Notes: a model not told the origin generated them from the sequence alone. Counted from the stretch's first letter, positions 16,558 to 25,997 are shown. The stretch: 64,000 bases of DNA from Phytohabitans houttuyneae (GCF_011764425.1 NZ_BLPF01000003.1:1584861-1648860); one strand, 5' to 3'. Translations and numbers: made by a program.

Positions 16558-18242
16558 GCGCCGAAAGCCAGGCGCAGGCATGGGCGCCGCTGCGCGTGGC
16601 GGCGTACCGGAACCTGTGGCTGGCACTTCTCGCCGCGAACATCGGCACCTGGATGCAGACGGTGGGTGCCCAGTGGCTGCTGGTCACCCACTCGCACGCG
16701 GAGACGCTGGTGGCGGCCGTACAGACCGCCAGCATGCTGCCGATCCTGCTCTTCGCGCTGCCGGCCGGCGTGCTGGCGGACGCGTTCGACCGGCGGCACC
16801 TGCTCATCTCGGTCCAGGGGTTCCTGGCCGCGGTCGGCATCGTGATGACGGTGCTGACCGCGACCGGACACATGCGGCCGCCGCTGCTGCTGACACTGAC
16901 GTTCGCGCTGGGTACCGGTCAGGCGCTGACGCTGCCCGCCTGGGCCGCGGTGATCCCGCAGCTCGTGCCGCGCGACCAGATCCGGTCCGCGTCGGCGCTG
17001 GGGGCGATCAGCGTCAACGTGGCCCGCGCGATCGGCCCCGCGGTCGCCGGCGTCCTGGTGGCGGAGGCCGGCGTCGCGGTGGTCTTCGGACTGAACGCGG
17101 TCACGTTCATCGTCTTCGCCGCCACCCTGATCCGGTGGAAGCCGCGCGACGCCAAGCCGACCGAGTCGCCGGAGCGCTTCACCGCCGCGCTGCGGGCCGG
17201 CGGCCGGTACGTGCGCTACTCCCCCACGCTGCGCCGCATGCTGCTGCGGATCGTGCTGTTCATCCTGCCCGGAAGCGCGCTGTGGGCGCTGCTGCCGCTG
17301 GTGGCCAGCCAGCAGCTGGGCACCAGCTCGCACGGGTACGGCCTGCTGCTCGCCGCGCTGGGCATCGGCGCGATCGCCGGCGGTGTGGCGCTGCCCAAGC
17401 TGCGCGCCCGCATGTCGGTCAGCAAGCTGCTGGGCCTCGCCGGCCTCATCTTCGGCCTGGTCCTGCTCGACGTGGCCACGCTCAACGACCTGACCGCCGT
17501 CGCGGTCGCGCTCGCCCCGGCCGGCGCGGCCTGGGTCGTGGTGCTGGCCAACCTGAACGCGGAGATCCAGCTCTTCCTGCCCAACTGGGTACGCGCCCGG
17601 GGGCTCGCCGTCTACCAGGTCGTCTTCGCCGGCGGGCAGGCGATCGGCGCGCTGGCCTGGGGCGGCGTGGCGCAGGCGATCGGGCTGGAGATGACGTTCC
17701 TGCTCGCGGCCGCCATCATGCTCTTCGACGCGGTCGCGCTCGCCCTGTGGCCGCTGCCCGACCTGCGCGACGTCGACCGCCAGCCGGCCGTGATCTGGCC
17801 CGAGGTGGAGCTCGCCGTCCACCCCGACCCGCAGGCCGGCCCGGTGCTGGTCACCTCGGCGTACCGGGTGCGGCCCGAGCGCGAGAAGGAGTTCATGGAG
17901 GCGATGCGCCTGGTCCGCGGCACCCGCCTGCGCACCGGCGCGCTGAGGTGGGGACTGTTCCGGGTCGGCGAGGAGCCGCAGCGGTTCGTCGAGGTGTACC
18001 AGCTGGCGACGTGGGACGAGCACGTGCGGCAGCACGGCAACCGTTTCACCGGTGCCGACAAGGAGTCCGAGGACCGCGCGAAGTCGATCGCCGACGACGG
18101 CCCGCGGGCGTGGCACCTGCTCCCCGCCGACGCGCAGGCCCGCGACCCGGGCACCGGCGCGCGGGAGGTGGGCGCGGCGCCCGCCGACGCGGACGAGGGC
18201 GGCCCGGACGTCGGCGCCGGAACGGTCACCCGGCGGGCATGA
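16551..18242 (+). CDS. MFS exporter (EntS/MFS_3 type) with C-terminal ABM-like domain
   Basis: 563 aa; GTG at 16551 (GTG at 16554 is equally possible). Residues 10-405 form a 12-helix MFS transporter with the MFS signature FDRRHLL between helices 2 and 3. Residues about 425-515 form a soluble ferredoxin-like domain (VLVTSAYRVRPEREKEF, RWGLFRVGEEP, FVEVYQLATWDEHVRQH). The protein ends in a disordered tail. Such fusions occur in this family; the soluble domain may bind the exported compound. Part of the SDR-MFS-thioredoxin operon. Confidence 0.85.
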   Translation: MVSAESQAQAWAPLRVAAYRNLWLALLAANIGTWMQTVGAQWLLVTHSHAETLVAAVQTASMLPILLFALPAGVLADAFDRRHLLISVQGFLAAVGIVMTVLTATGHMRPPLLLTLTFALGTGQALTLPAWAAVIPQLVPRDQIRSASALGAISVNVARAIGPAVAGVLVAEAGVAVVFGLNAVTFIVFAATLIRWKPRDAKPTESPERFTAALRAGGRYVRYSPTLRRMLLRIVLFILPGSALWALLPLVASQQLGTSSHGYGLLLAALGIGAIAGGVALPKLRARMSVSKLLGLAGLIFGLVLLDVATLNDLTAVAVALAPAGAAWVVVLANLNAEIQLFLPNWVRARGLAVYQVVFAGGQAIGALAWGGVAQAIGLEMTFLLAAAIMLFDAVALALWPLPDLRDVDRQPAVIWPEVELAVHPDPQAGPVLVTSAYRVRPEREKEFMEAMRLVRGTRLRTGALRWGLFRVGEEPQRFVEVYQLATWDEHVRQHGNRFTGADKESEDRAKSIADDGPRAWHLLPADAQARDPGTGAREVGAAPADADEGGPDVGAGTVTRRA

Positions 18243-18277
18243 CGCGTGTTCACCCCACCATTGGCGATCATGCCGGC

Positions 18278-18829
18278 ATGGATGATCCTTTCCGCTTGAC
18301 GATGAGCCGGCTCCGCGGGCCGGTCACCGAGGAGGACCACCTCCTCGGCAGCTCGTACGCCCCGGTCACCCTGGTCGAGTACGGGGACTACCAGTGCCCC
18401 GGCTCGGCGCTCGCGCACGGGGTGGTCCGGGAGATACTCCACCAGCGCCCCACCAAGGTGGCGTTCGTCTACCGGCACTTCCCGCTGACGGACGTGCACC
18501 CGTACTCGGAGATCGCCGCCGAGGCGGCGGAGGCCGCCGCCGCGCGCGGCCGCTTCTGGCAGATGCACGACTGGCTCTTCGCCCACCAGGACCAGCTGAA
18601 GCCGTTGCAGCTGGCGCTCGCGGTGGACAAGCTGGGCCTCGACATCGAACGCGTCGGGCGCGCGATGGGCGGCCACCACTACCTGTCGCGCATCCGCCGC
18701 GACTTCGGCAGCGGCGTGCGCAGCGGCGTGGCCGGCACGCCCACCTTCTTCGTCAACGGCATCCGACACGACGCGCCGCACTCGCTGGAGGCCCTGCTGT
18801 CCGCTGTGGACGACGCGGCCGACACGTAG
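18278..18829 (+). CDS. DsbA-like thioredoxin-fold protein with a single active-site cysteine
   Basis: 183 aa from the ATG at 18278; an upstream ATG at 18239 overlaps the MFS stop and is possible. The DsbA/FrnE-like fold is seen in PVTLVEYGDYQCPG, FVYRHFPL, and the cis-Pro loop GVAGTPTFFVNG. The redox site, normally CPYC, reads CPGS: the second cysteine is a serine. There is no signal peptide. It resembles the thioredoxin-like domain fused to some NhaA antiporters. A monothiol, non-oxidase or binding function is inferred. Confidence 0.85.
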   Translation: MDDPFRLTMSRLRGPVTEEDHLLGSSYAPVTLVEYGDYQCPGSALAHGVVREILHQRPTKVAFVYRHFPLTDVHPYSEIAAEAAEAAAARGRFWQMHDWLFAHQDQLKPLQLALAVDKLGLDIERVGRAMGGHHYLSRIRRDFGSGVRSGVAGTPTFFVNGIRHDAPHSLEALLSAVDDAADT

Positions 18830-18844
18830 GTCCGGGCACCCCCG

Positions 18845-20383
18845 CTACGTGTTGAGGGGGCGGCGGGCGACGAGCAGGATGTGGGTCGCCGGCCAGTCGA
18901 GGGGACGGCCGTCCGCGCGGGTGAGCGACGCGACCGGCGCGAGGCGGTGTTCGACGATCCAGTCGTTGCGGTACGTGCGCGAGGCGAAGTCGATCTCGAA
19001 GCCGGCGTCCGCCAGCAGGGCCTTCCAGTCGGCGAACTCCAGGCCGCAGAACTGCTCCTGCGCCTCGGAGAGCCAGTTGTCGGTGTAGTCCTTGCGGGTC
19101 AGGTAGTCCATCGCGGCGCCCAGCGGCATCGTGACGCGGGCCGGGTCGCCGGCGACCGGCTCGTACGGCAGGGGGAAGCGGTGGTCCTCGGCGAACTGGT
19201 CCAGCCGGGCCCGCGTGGACAGCCCCGCCACGTAGGCCGCGACGTCGGCCGGTGGCAGCGCGGCGAGGCCGGTGCGGGGCGCGGGCGGGTTGGCGCCGTC
19301 GGCGGTGTCCAGCCGCAGCACGACGGGGCGGTCCTTGCCGTCCGGGCCGCAGACGTCGCTGTTGACCCATACGCCGCCGGGCACGGTGTGGTCGTAGATG
19401 GCCTGTACGAAGGCGCGCAGCGAGTCCCACCGCTCGCCGTACGACCAGATCTCGTGGGTCAGCGCGAACGTGAGCGTGGTGTCCACCGACCGGGGCGGGA
19501 AGACCGCGCCGCCCAGGACGTTGCGCCGGTAGAAGTGGACGTTGGGGTTGGTGAACGCGCCCTGCGCCTTCTTGTGCACGCACTCCTCGTACAGGTGGCG
19601 GGCGATCTCGACGCCGATCAGGTCGCTCTCGCGCAGCGCCGGCTCGCGGTCGGCGAGCTCCAGGATGGCGCCGGCGCCGCAGCCGACGTCGACGATGCGG
19701 CCGGGGCGCACGTGCCGGCGCACCAGCTCCCACTTGCGGGCCGCGCCGTCGGCGAACGCCTCCACGTAGGTGCGGTAGTCGCGGGTCGCGGTCAGCCCGC
19801 CCTCGTCGCCGACGACGGGATCGTTGGCGACGGTGCGTACCTGCTCGACGAGGCGGTACCGCGCGAAGACGTCGATCGTCGCCGGGTGGGCCAGCTCCCG
19901 CCAGGTCTCGTCGCCGGCGGCCAGCCGGGTGAGCACGTCCCACGGCCGCGCAGGCGGCGGGGCGCCCAGTGAGGGGTCGGCCTCCACCGGCGCGATCGTG
20001 AAGCCCAGCTTCTCGTAGAGCACCGCCACCTCGGGGGTGGAGCAGGCGACCACCGTGTTCCCGGGCGTCAGCTCCAGCCCGGTCGCCACCGCCACGCTCT
20101 TGAGCGTCACGTCGGCGAACCGGTCGGTCGGCGCGGTGTCGAAGACCGGTACCACCAGCGACCGCAGGCCGGTGAGCACACTGAACCGCTCGATCGCCGC
20201 CTCCCGCCGGTGGTACGGCACCGGGTTGCGCCGGGTGTTCTCGTGGTTGGCGGAGGTCACCGCCCACACGACGGTGGCGCCGGCCGGCGCGACGAGCCCG
20301 CTCAGGTACACCGCCTGGAAGCGGGTCAGCAGGTGGTGGCGGCCCGGGAAGAGGACGAACTGCTGTTCCATCGCTGCCATCAT
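18845..20383 (-). CDS. Fusion of a degenerate nucleotidylyltransferase-like domain and a SAM methyltransferase
   Basis: 512 aa. Residues about 5-140 follow the layout of NMN adenylyltransferases: a glycine loop PGRHHLLTRFQ, then TSANHENTRRNP, then REAAIERF, and TPEVAVLYEKLGFTI. The catalytic HxGH is replaced by TRFQ. Residues about 215-400 are a class I methyltransferase (IVDVGCGAGAILELADRE, GVEIA, HYDxTVPGG-like segment). The C-terminal 90 residues are typical of methylases (DYTDNWLSEAQEQF). Stands alone, transcribed toward the thioredoxin-like gene and divergent from the dehydratase. The domain pairing suggests action on, or sensing of, a nucleotide; this is inference. Confidence 0.7.
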   Translation of the reverse strand: MMAAMEQQFVLFPGRHHLLTRFQAVYLSGLVAPAGATVVWAVTSANHENTRRNPVPYHRREAAIERFSVLTGLRSLVVPVFDTAPTDRFADVTLKSVAVATGLELTPGNTVVACSTPEVAVLYEKLGFTIAPVEADPSLGAPPPARPWDVLTRLAAGDETWRELAHPATIDVFARYRLVEQVRTVANDPVVGDEGGLTATRDYRTYVEAFADGAARKWELVRRHVRPGRIVDVGCGAGAILELADREPALRESDLIGVEIARHLYEECVHKKAQGAFTNPNVHFYRRNVLGGAVFPPRSVDTTLTFALTHEIWSYGERWDSLRAFVQAIYDHTVPGGVWVNSDVCGPDGKDRPVVLRLDTADGANPPAPRTGLAALPPADVAAYVAGLSTRARLDQFAEDHRFPLPYEPVAGDPARVTMPLGAAMDYLTRKDYTDNWLSEAQEQFCGLEFADWKALLADAGFEIDFASRTYRNDWIVEHRLAPVASLTRADGRPLDWPATHILLVARRPLNT

Positions 20384-20437
20384 GCCTGGCGATCATGCAC
20401 GACATTCGCCGAGGGCGGGCGGCGGTACGCTCGGGCG

Positions 20438-22153
20438 GTGACGGATCTCCGCAGCGCCCAGTGGTACAGCGGCGACGACCGCAACGCGTACATCCACCGT
20501 GCCTGGATGCGGCGCGGCCTGCCGGACGGCGCGTTCTCCGGCCGGCCGCACATCGCGATCGCCAACACCGCCTCCGACCTGACCCCCTGCAACATGCACC
20601 TCAACGACGTCGCGGAGAGCGTCAAGGCCGGCGTGTGGGAGGCCGGCGGCGTGCCGCTCAACCTGCCGGTGGTCTCGATCGGCGAGACGCAGGTGCGGCC
20701 CACCGCGATGCTGTGGCGCAACCTCGCCGCGATGGCGATCGAGGAGATGCTGCGGGCCAACCCGATCGACGGCGTGGTGCTGCTGGGCGGCTGCGACAAG
20801 ACGATACCGGCGCTGCTGATGGCCGCCGCGTCGGTCGACCTGCCGGCGGTGGTGGTGCCGGGCGGGCCGATGCTGACCGGGCACTTCCGGGGCGTGCCGC
20901 TGGGCTGCGGCACCGACGTGTGGCGGCTCAGCGAGGAGGTGCGTGCCGGGACGCTGTCGCAGGAGGCGTTCATGCGCTCGGAGTCCGCGATGATCCGCAG
21001 CCGCGGCCACTGCAACACGATGGGCACCGCCTCGACGATGGCGAGCATGGCCGAGGCGCTCGGCATGACGTTGCCGGGCATCGCCGGCACGCCCGCGCCG
21101 GACAGCCGGCTGCTCGCGCTCTCCCACGAGACCGGCAAGCTCGCCGTCGACCTCGTGGCGGCCGGCCGCCGCCCCAGCGAGGTGCTGTCGAAGGCGTCCT
21201 TCCGGAACGCGATCGTCACGCTCGCCGCGATCGGCGGCTCCACAAACGCGGTCGTCCACCTGCTCGCGATCGCCGGGCGGGCCGGGGTCGAGCTGACGCT
21301 GGACGACTTCGACGAGATCGGCTCCGGCGTGCCGCTGCTGGTCGACCTGCAGCCGGCCGGCCGCCACCTGATGGACGACCTGTACCGGGCCGGCGGCCTG
21401 CACGCGGTCCTCAAGGAGGTCGGCGACCTGCTCGACGGCGAGGCGATCACGGTGACCGGGCGCCCGCTGGTCGAGCACCTCGCCGGCGCGGAGATCTGGG
21501 ACGAGGAGGTCATCCGCCGCCGCGCCACGCCGCTGCTTCCCGACGCGGGCATCGCGGTGCTGAAGGGAAACCTCGCCCCCGACGGCGCGGTCATCAAGCC
21601 GGCGGCCGCCTCACCGGAGCTGCTGCGGCACCGCGGGCGCGCGGTGGTCTTCGAGAGCGTCGAGGACCTGCACGCCCGCCTCGACTCCCCCGACCTGGAC
21701 GTCGACGAGACCTCGGTGCTGATCCTGCGTGGCTGCGGCCCGAAGGGCTACCCGGGGATGCCCGAGGTGGGCAACCTCCCGCTGCCGGCCAAGCTGCTCG
21801 CCAAGGGCGTGCGCGACATGGTGCGGGTCAGCGACGCCCGGATGAGCGGCACCGCGTACGGCACGGTGGTGCTGCACGCCGCGCCCGAGGCCGCGGTCGG
21901 CGGGCCGCTCGCGCTGGTGCGCACCGGCGACCCGATCGTGCTCGACGTGCCGGCCCGCCGGCTCGACATCGACCTGCCCGTCGAGGAGCTGGCCACCCGG
22001 GATCCGTCGGAGGCGAGCCGGGCCGCGTTCGCGGCGCCGAGCCGCGGCTGGGAGCGCCTCTACGTCGAGCACGTCATGCAGGCCGACAAGGGCGCCGACC
22101 TCGACTTCCTGACCGGCGGCAGCGGGCCCGACGTCGGCCGCGAGTCGCACTGA
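20438..22153 (+). CDS. IlvD/Edd-family dehydratase (probable sugar-acid dehydratase)
   Basis: 571 aa from the GTG at 20438. Three cysteines for an Fe-S cluster are in place: TPCNMH, GGCDKTIPA and GHCNTMGTAS. The C-terminal half has RGCGPKGYPGMPE and SDARMSGTAYG. The length and these details fit the aldonate dehydratases (arabinonate, xylonate or similar) as well as dihydroxy-acid dehydratase. The neighbouring CE7 esterase, and a second sugar-acid dehydratase (DgoD) 8 kb away, favour a sugar-acid substrate. Its stop abuts the stop of the convergent esterase with no gap. Confidence 0.82.
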   Translation: MTDLRSAQWYSGDDRNAYIHRAWMRRGLPDGAFSGRPHIAIANTASDLTPCNMHLNDVAESVKAGVWEAGGVPLNLPVVSIGETQVRPTAMLWRNLAAMAIEEMLRANPIDGVVLLGGCDKTIPALLMAAASVDLPAVVVPGGPMLTGHFRGVPLGCGTDVWRLSEEVRAGTLSQEAFMRSESAMIRSRGHCNTMGTASTMASMAEALGMTLPGIAGTPAPDSRLLALSHETGKLAVDLVAAGRRPSEVLSKASFRNAIVTLAAIGGSTNAVVHLLAIAGRAGVELTLDDFDEIGSGVPLLVDLQPAGRHLMDDLYRAGGLHAVLKEVGDLLDGEAITVTGRPLVEHLAGAEIWDEEVIRRRATPLLPDAGIAVLKGNLAPDGAVIKPAAASPELLRHRGRAVVFESVEDLHARLDSPDLDVDETSVLILRGCGPKGYPGMPEVGNLPLPAKLLAKGVRDMVRVSDARMSGTAYGTVVLHAAPEAAVGGPLALVRTGDPIVLDVPARRLDIDLPVEELATRDPSEASRAAFAAPSRGWERLYVEHVMQADKGADLDFLTGGSGPDVGRESH

Positions 22154-23122
22154 TCAGGGCTTGAGGAGCTCGCCGAGGTAGGCGATCTGCTCGACCCGCT
22201 GCACGTTCTGGCCGCCCTCGTGCCCGTTGTACGACCACACGCGGATGTCCTTCTCCGCCGCCCAGTGGTTGTACGCCGCGTACACAGTGGAGGGTGGGCA
22301 GACGTCGTCCATCAGCGCGACCGAGAAGAGCGAGGGCGCGGTGGCGTGCGCGGCGAAGTTGACGCCGTCGAAGTACCGCAGCGTGTCGAACACCTTCTCC
22401 ACGTGGTCGCGGTGCGTCTTGCAGTACGTGGTGAGCTCGAAGTACGGCGCGCTGTCGGTGATCTCGGTGGCCCGGCGGTAGTGGGACAGGAACGGCACGT
22501 CCGGCATCACCGCGGCCAGCCCGTCGACAAGGCCGCCCACCGCGACCGCGATGCCGCCGCCCTGGCTGGTGCCGCAGATGGCGAGGCGGGCGTTGTCGAC
22601 GAGCGGGTGCTCGCGGGCGGTCTCCACGGCGCGTACCCCGTCGGTGATCAGCCGGCGGTAGTAGTAGGTGTGTGGGTCGAGGATGCCGCGGGTCATGAAG
22701 CCGGGCGTGTGCGGGCCGCCGGCCTCGGCCGGGTCGGGGGTGTCGCCGGCGAGCCAGCCGCTGCCCTGTCCGCGGGTGTCCATGACCAGGTGCGCGTACC
22801 CGGCGGCGCTCCACGACAGCCAGTCGAGCGGGAGGCCACGGCCGCCGCCGTACCCGATGAACTCGACCACGCACGGCAGCGGGCCCTCGGCGCCGCGCGG
22901 CGCGAGGAACCAGCCTTTGATCGGATGCCCCTTGAAGCCGCTGAACGTCACGTCGTAAACATCCACTGTGGACAGCCGACTGTCATAAAGCGTGAACGTG
23001 GCCGGCACCGCCGCCGCCCGGGCCGCGTCGAGCGTGGCGGTCCAGAACGCGCCGAAGTCGTCGGGCTCGTCACGCTCCGGCCGGTAGGCGCGCAACTGGT
23101 CAAGTGGCATGTCGACGAACAC
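22154..23122 (-). CDS. Acetyl xylan esterase / cephalosporin-C deacetylase family (CE7)
   Basis: 322 aa, the normal CE7 length. Alpha/beta hydrolase with nucleophile Ser in CGTSQGGG, Asp in LMDDVCPPST and His in YNGHEGGQ. The CE7 RGQ motif is in DTRGQGSG. No signal peptide, so it deacetylates imported small acetylated sugars inside the cell. Tail-to-tail with the dehydratase and divergent from an AraC regulator, a likely controller. Confidence 0.9.
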   Translation of the reverse strand: MFVDMPLDQLRAYRPERDEPDDFGAFWTATLDAARAAAVPATFTLYDSRLSTVDVYDVTFSGFKGHPIKGWFLAPRGAEGPLPCVVEFIGYGGGRGLPLDWLSWSAAGYAHLVMDTRGQGSGWLAGDTPDPAEAGGPHTPGFMTRGILDPHTYYYRRLITDGVRAVETAREHPLVDNARLAICGTSQGGGIAVAVGGLVDGLAAVMPDVPFLSHYRRATEITDSAPYFELTTYCKTHRDHVEKVFDTLRYFDGVNFAAHATAPSLFSVALMDDVCPPSTVYAAYNHWAAEKDIRVWSYNGHEGGQNVQRVEQIAYLGELLKP

Positions 23123-23200
23123 GCGGCACTCCTTCTTGCTCTTTCCCCCTGAACGGTTTCACCCTAACCGCGCGTGCCCGCTCCTCGGTAGGGTCGAGCC

Positions 23201-23989
23201 ATGCGGCCGCGTTCACCCGCGCTGGCGCCCTTCATCGCCTCGATGGGCTATCTCGAAGGGCGGTTCGCGCACGGCCTCGAGCGGGCGCTACCCACCGGCA
23301 CCGTGCAGCTGCTGGTCAACCTCGACCGCGACGCGCTGTACTCGGCGCCCGAGGGCCTCGCGCCGGTCCGCACCGGCGGGGCGGCGCTGCAGGGGCCGAG
23401 CACGCGCCCGGCCGTGGTGGACACCGCCGACCAGCGGGCGATCGTGTGGGTGGCGTTCCGGCCGGGTGGTGCGGCGCCGTTCTTCCCCGGCCTGGCCGAG
23501 ACCTCCGACCTGCTGGTGCCGCTGGACGCGGTGTGGGGCGCCCGCGGTGCGGCGCTGCGCGACCGGCTGCTGGCGGCCGGTTCCGTCGAGGCCGTGCGGG
23601 CCGCGGTCGAGGACGCGCTGCTCGCGGCCGCCGAGCCCGCGCGGCCGGACCCGGCGTTGCGCGCGGCGGTGGCCGCCCTGCACGGTGGGGCGTCCGTCGC
23701 GGAGGCCGCCGACCGCCTGGGTTGGACCACCAAGCGGCTCGTGCGCCTGTTCGGCGCCCAGGTGGGTCTGGCTCCCAAGAGATTTGCCCGGGTACGTCGG
23801 TTTCAGCGCCTGTTGTCCGCCGCGGCGACCCGCCTCGCCGGCACCGGCGGCGACTGGGCGCGCCTGGCGGCCGACTGTGGCTACCACGACCAGGCCCACA
23901 TGATCCACGACTTCCGCTCGTTCGCGGGGCAGAGCCCGAGCGAGTACACGCCGCGCTCGCCGGAGGAGCGCAACCACGTGCCCCTGTAG
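23201..23989 (+). CDS. AraC-family regulator (DUF6597-type sensor plus HTH)
   Basis: 262 aa. The N-terminal half (about 1-150) is the sensor domain typical of this AraC subgroup (LLVNLDRDALY, VAFRPGGAAPFFPGL). The C-terminal HTH pair (about 160-255) ends in DQAHMIHDFRSFAGQSPSEY. Followed after 55 bases by a VOC protein in the same direction; this regulator/VOC pairing is common in actinomycetes. The signal is unknown. Confidence 0.85.
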   Translation: MRPRSPALAPFIASMGYLEGRFAHGLERALPTGTVQLLVNLDRDALYSAPEGLAPVRTGGAALQGPSTRPAVVDTADQRAIVWVAFRPGGAAPFFPGLAETSDLLVPLDAVWGARGAALRDRLLAAGSVEAVRAAVEDALLAAAEPARPDPALRAAVAALHGGASVAEAADRLGWTTKRLVRLFGAQVGLAPKRFARVRRFQRLLSAAATRLAGTGGDWARLAADCGYHDQAHMIHDFRSFAGQSPSEYTPRSPEERNHVPL

Positions 23990-24044
23990 CTCTGCGGGCG
24001 CATTTTTACAATGCGGCGGCCCGGTGCGGCGGCATGATCGGGGC

Positions 24045-24428
24045 ATGAGTGATCTGTACGCCCGCCTCGTGGTGAAAGGTGCCGCGCAGGCAATCGACTT
24101 CTACACCAGGTCCTTCGGCGCCAAGGAGATCAGCCGGTTCACGGACGAGGCCAGCGGCCGCATCCACCATGCCGAGCTGGAGCTGGGCGGCGTGACGTTC
24201 GCGGTCAAGGACGAGGGTGACGGCGATCCGGCGCCGCCGACGCTCGGTGGCTCGCCGGTGGTGATGGCGCTGTACGTGGACGACGCGGACGCGGTCGGCC
24301 GGCGGATGGAGGAAAACGGGGCCACGGTGGTGTTTCCGATCGAAGACCAGCCCTACGGTGAGCGCGGCGGGCGCCTCGCCGACCCCTTCGGCCATCTTTG
24401 GATGATCGCCCAACGCGTTGGTACGTAA
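24045..24428 (+). CDS. VOC superfamily protein (PhnB/glyoxalase-like)
   Basis: 127 aa from the ATG at 24045. Two beta-alpha-beta-beta-beta modules: VVKGAAQAIDFYTRSFGA, HHAELELGG, and GERGGRLADPFGHLW. Metal ligands are only partly conserved, as in PhnB-like proteins. Catalytic role uncertain; may be a binding protein. Sits between two AraC genes. Confidence 0.85.
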   Translation: MSDLYARLVVKGAAQAIDFYTRSFGAKEISRFTDEASGRIHHAELELGGVTFAVKDEGDGDPAPPTLGGSPVVMALYVDDADAVGRRMEENGATVVFPIEDQPYGERGGRLADPFGHLWMIAQRVGT

Positions 24429-24493
24429 CGGGGACCCGCTGTCCTACGCTCCCCCTGGCGGCAGCCGGCATACTCCGAAGGATGCCGCCGTCG

Positions 24494-25441
24494 ATGTCCT
24501 TTGTCACCAAGAGTGTCGACGAGACCCGGGCCCTGGTGGCCGAGTACTTCTACGCCATCGCGATGGACGTCCGGGGGTCCGCCGACACGTTCGCGCTCGA
24601 CCTGGACGTGCTCCAGCTCGGGCCGGTCACGCTCGCCGAGATCCGGTTCGGCGCGGAGATCTCGGTGGAGATCGACCGTATGACGACCTACCACATGGAC
24701 CTGCCGCTGGCCGGCTGCGCGGAGACCGTGCAGTCCGGCCAGCTGGTCATGGCGACACCCCAGCGGGCCACGCTGTACCGCCCCGGCGCCGGCGTCTCGG
24801 CACCCCGCATCAGCCGCGACTGCCGCCTGCTGAGCGCGAAGATCGAGCCGGCCGGCCTCGAGGCGGAGCTGGAGAGCCTGCTGGGCCACCCGGTGCGGGC
24901 GCCGTTGCGGCTGTCCCGCAGCTTCGACCTGACCAGCGGCCCGGGGCGCAGCCTCTCCCGCCTGGTGCGGCTGGCCGGCGCCGAGCTGCACGACGAGGGC
25001 GGCCTCATCTACCACCCGATGATCGCGGGCCGGCTGTGGCACGGCATCCTGACCGGGCTGCTGCTGGCCGCCGACCACCCGTACCACGACGAGCTCACCG
25101 AGCAGGCCCGGCCGAGCCGCCCCCGCCACGTCAAGCGGGCCATCGACGTGATGGAGGCCGATCCCGCCCTGCCGGTCACCGTCCACGACCTGGCGCGCAT
25201 CTCCGGCGTGGGGGTGCGCGCGCTGCAGGAGGGCTTCCACCGCCACGTCGGCCTCTCCCCGATGGCCTACCTGCGCCGGCTGCGCCTGGCCCGGGCCCAC
25301 GAGGAGCTGCGCGTCTACAGCCGCGGCGAGGCCACGGTGGCGAGCGTCGCCAGCCGCTGGGGCTTCGTGCACCTGGGCCGCTTCGCCGCCGCCTACCGCC
25401 GCGCCTACGGCGTCTCCCCGGCCGAGACCCTCGACGACTAG
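24494..25441 (+). CDS. AraC-family regulator (AraC-binding-like domain)
   Basis: 315 aa from the ATG at 24494, where GAAGG lies about 12 bases upstream; an ATG at 24482 directly abuts that SD and is less likely. The N-terminal ligand domain (about 15-200) resembles the PF14525 type of AraC-binding-like domain. Two HTH motifs at the C-terminus (VHDLARISGVGVRALQEGF, FVHLGRFAAAYRRAYGVSP) complete it. It ends 3 bases before the convergent peroxiredoxin stop. Confidence 0.85.
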   Translation: MSFVTKSVDETRALVAEYFYAIAMDVRGSADTFALDLDVLQLGPVTLAEIRFGAEISVEIDRMTTYHMDLPLAGCAETVQSGQLVMATPQRATLYRPGAGVSAPRISRDCRLLSAKIEPAGLEAELESLLGHPVRAPLRLSRSFDLTSGPGRSLSRLVRLAGAELHDEGGLIYHPMIAGRLWHGILTGLLLAADHPYHDELTEQARPSRPRHVKRAIDVMEADPALPVTVHDLARISGVGVRALQEGFHRHVGLSPMAYLRRLRLARAHEELRVYSRGEATVASVASRWGFVHLGRFAAAYRRAYGVSPAETLDD

Positions 25442-25444
25442 GGC

Positions 25445-25924
25445 TTAGTGCCGGACGCCGCGGTTGCGCAGCACTTCCAGTGCACGGTCGGCGTGCTGGT
25501 CCATCGACAGCTCGCTGTGGATGACGCCGAGCACGCGGCGGTCGGTGCCGATGACGAACGTCATCCGCTTCATGCTCATCGGACCGAGCGGCAGCTTCCG
25601 CTTCACGCCGAGCGCCTCCGCCACCTCACCGTCCGCGTCCGACAGCAGCGGGTAGTCGAACCCGTGCTTGTCGGAAAACTCGCGCTGCCGCTCGACGCTG
25701 TCCCGGCTGATGCCGACCCGCTGGGCGCCGGCCGCCTTGAACTCGCGGGCGAGGTCGCGGAAGTGGCAGCTCTCCGCGGTGCAGCCCCGGGTGAAGGCCG
25801 CCGGGTAGAAGAACAGGACGACCGGCCCGCCGGCGAGCAGCTCGGAGAGGCGCCGCGACGTGCCGGTCTGGTCGGGCAGATCGAAGTCCGGGACCAGGTC
25901 CCCCTTGTCCACACCAGAAGCCAT
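25445..25924 (-). CDS. bcp: Thiol peroxidase, PrxQ/BCP family peroxiredoxin
   Basis: 159 aa. Reduces peroxides using a peroxidatic Cys in FTRGCTAESC, with the resolving Cys five residues on, the PrxQ arrangement. The Arg needed for catalysis is in the later KLPLGPMSMKRMTFVI region. Length and order (FDLPDQTG, VVLFFYPAAFT) match BCP. Cytoplasmic; no obvious operon partner. Confidence 0.92.
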   Translation of the reverse strand: MASGVDKGDLVPDFDLPDQTGTSRRLSELLAGGPVVLFFYPAAFTRGCTAESCHFRDLAREFKAAGAQRVGISRDSVERQREFSDKHGFDYPLLSDADGEVAEALGVKRKLPLGPMSMKRMTFVIGTDRRVLGVIHSELSMDQHADRALEVLRNRGVRH

Positions 25925-25997
25925 GCGGCAAGGCTACGCGCACCGCGAGCGCACCCATAGACTGCGACCAGTGGCCCAGCACACCGTGAGATGACGA

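Noticed and set aside
20438..22153. Calling this gene ilvD (branched-chain amino acid synthesis)
   Set aside because: Length and context with a CE7 esterase suit a sugar-acid dehydratase better; no ilv neighbours are present.
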